21,997 nucleotides of DNA from CAZFDE01 sp964517795 (lineage in GTDB: Bacteria > Planctomycetota > Phycisphaerae > Sedimentisphaerales > Anaerobacaceae): contig CAZFDE010000041.1 of the NCBI GenBank assembly GCA_964517795.1, positions 1-21,997 of the forward strand, written 5' to 3'. Of the stretch, positions 21,710 to 21,997 are shown piece after piece. The position numbers were made by a program, and so were the translations under genes. The notes beneath the pieces are model-generated. The model did not search any database and had not been told where the DNA came from. It worked only from the letters and a program-made list of their open reading frames with translations. The stretch's first letter is position 1. Every line of letters begins with the position of its first letter.

Positions 21710-21997
21710 ATGAGTTTCTTCCGGCGGCCTGCCGCATGCATTGCGCAAATCTCAAGGACTCATGACAAACATCGTGTTTACACCACCGTCGGCGGGACCA
21801 ATTACAGCTACGACGAGAACGGCAACCTAACCTCCGATGGGACTTATACTTACAGCTATGACGATAAGAACCGGCTCAAAAGCGTCTATGACGGGCAAAA
21901 CAAGCTCGGTGAATACTGGTACGACTATCAGGGCCGCAGAGTCCGGCGGTATCATAACGGCGCCTACGATAAATACGCCTACGACGGCGATCAGGTG
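21710..21997 (+). CDS. RHS/YD-repeat protein fragment, runs off the window
   Basis: The frame is open from 21656 to the window end. From about 21770 it encodes YD repeats: YTTVGGTNYSYDENGNLTSD, then YTYSYDDKNRLKSVYDGQNK, YWYDYQGRRVRRY and DKYAYDGDQV. This is the pattern of the RHS core just before the variable C-terminal tip of secreted or surface toxin/shell proteins. The residues before 21770 are not RHS-like, there is no signal peptide or ribosome binding site at ATG 21710, and a stop lies at 21653. The fragment therefore lacks the long N-terminal part of a normal RHS protein and is more likely a truncated remnant or displaced C-terminal cassette than an intact gene. Where it ends is not visible. 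Confidence 0.55.
   Translation, partial: MSFFRRPAACIAQISRTHDKHRVYTTVGGTNYSYDENGNLTSDGTYTYSYDDKNRLKSVYDGQNKLGEYWYDYQGRRVRRYHNGAYDKYAYDGDQV

Noticed and set aside
1..21997. tRNA, rRNA, CRISPR arrays, insertion sequences or attachment sites
   Set aside because: None seen: no regularly spaced repeats, no transposase-like frames and no cloverleaf-like sequence in the gaps.

Overview
This 22 kb window looks like chromosome of a bacterium with moderate GC coding DNA and AT-rich intergenic gaps. I could not run a search. The deep-branching style of the proteins, the PII variant, the RHS fragment and the mixture of glycan genes suggest Planctomycetota (perhaps Phycisphaerae), but that placement is an inference.

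Layout. (1) 1-198 (+): the last 65 codons of a FecCD-type ABC transporter permease. (2) 269-10303 (+): a tightly packed set of surface-glycan genes. In order they are an unusual GT-A-like glycosyltransferase, a CgeB-like glycosyltransferase, a hexapeptide O-acetyltransferase, a SAM methyltransferase, a fused double methyltransferase, an AlgI-type MBOAT O-acetyltransferase, its probable SGNH partner, an alkaline-phosphatase-superfamily phosphodiesterase, and a GT4 glycosyltransferase. Together they would assemble and decorate (acetyl, methyl, possibly phospho groups) a cell-surface or secreted polysaccharide. (3) 10300-17550 (-): lhgO, gltD and gltB read as gltB-gltD-lhgO, i.e. NADPH-type glutamate synthase plus L-2-hydroxyglutarate oxidase. 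Its end meets the glycan operon tail-to-tail with overlapping stop codons. (4) 18035-21270 (-): amt-glnK-glnA, i.e. ammonium transporter, PII protein and type I glutamine synthetase. (5) 21271-21997: the amt control region, then an RHS/YD-repeat coding fragment on the + strand running off the window.

Together, regions 3 and 4 form a complete ammonium uptake and GS-GOGAT assimilation block. The most interesting signal is in the two non-coding control regions. Upstream of gltB and upstream of amt there are two copies each of a 12-bp palindrome (TACATATATGTA, up to one mismatch), 31 and 30 bp apart centre to centre. In both cases they lie about 110 and 140 bp upstream of the -12 box of a sigma-54-like (-24/-12) promoter. 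Two independent promoters sharing site sequence, pair spacing and distance argues for a sigma-54 enhancer system controlling nitrogen assimilation. The operator does not resemble the NtrC site. The PII protein has Phe at position 51 where the classical uridylylated Tyr sits, which fits a nitrogen circuit wired differently from the enterobacterial one.
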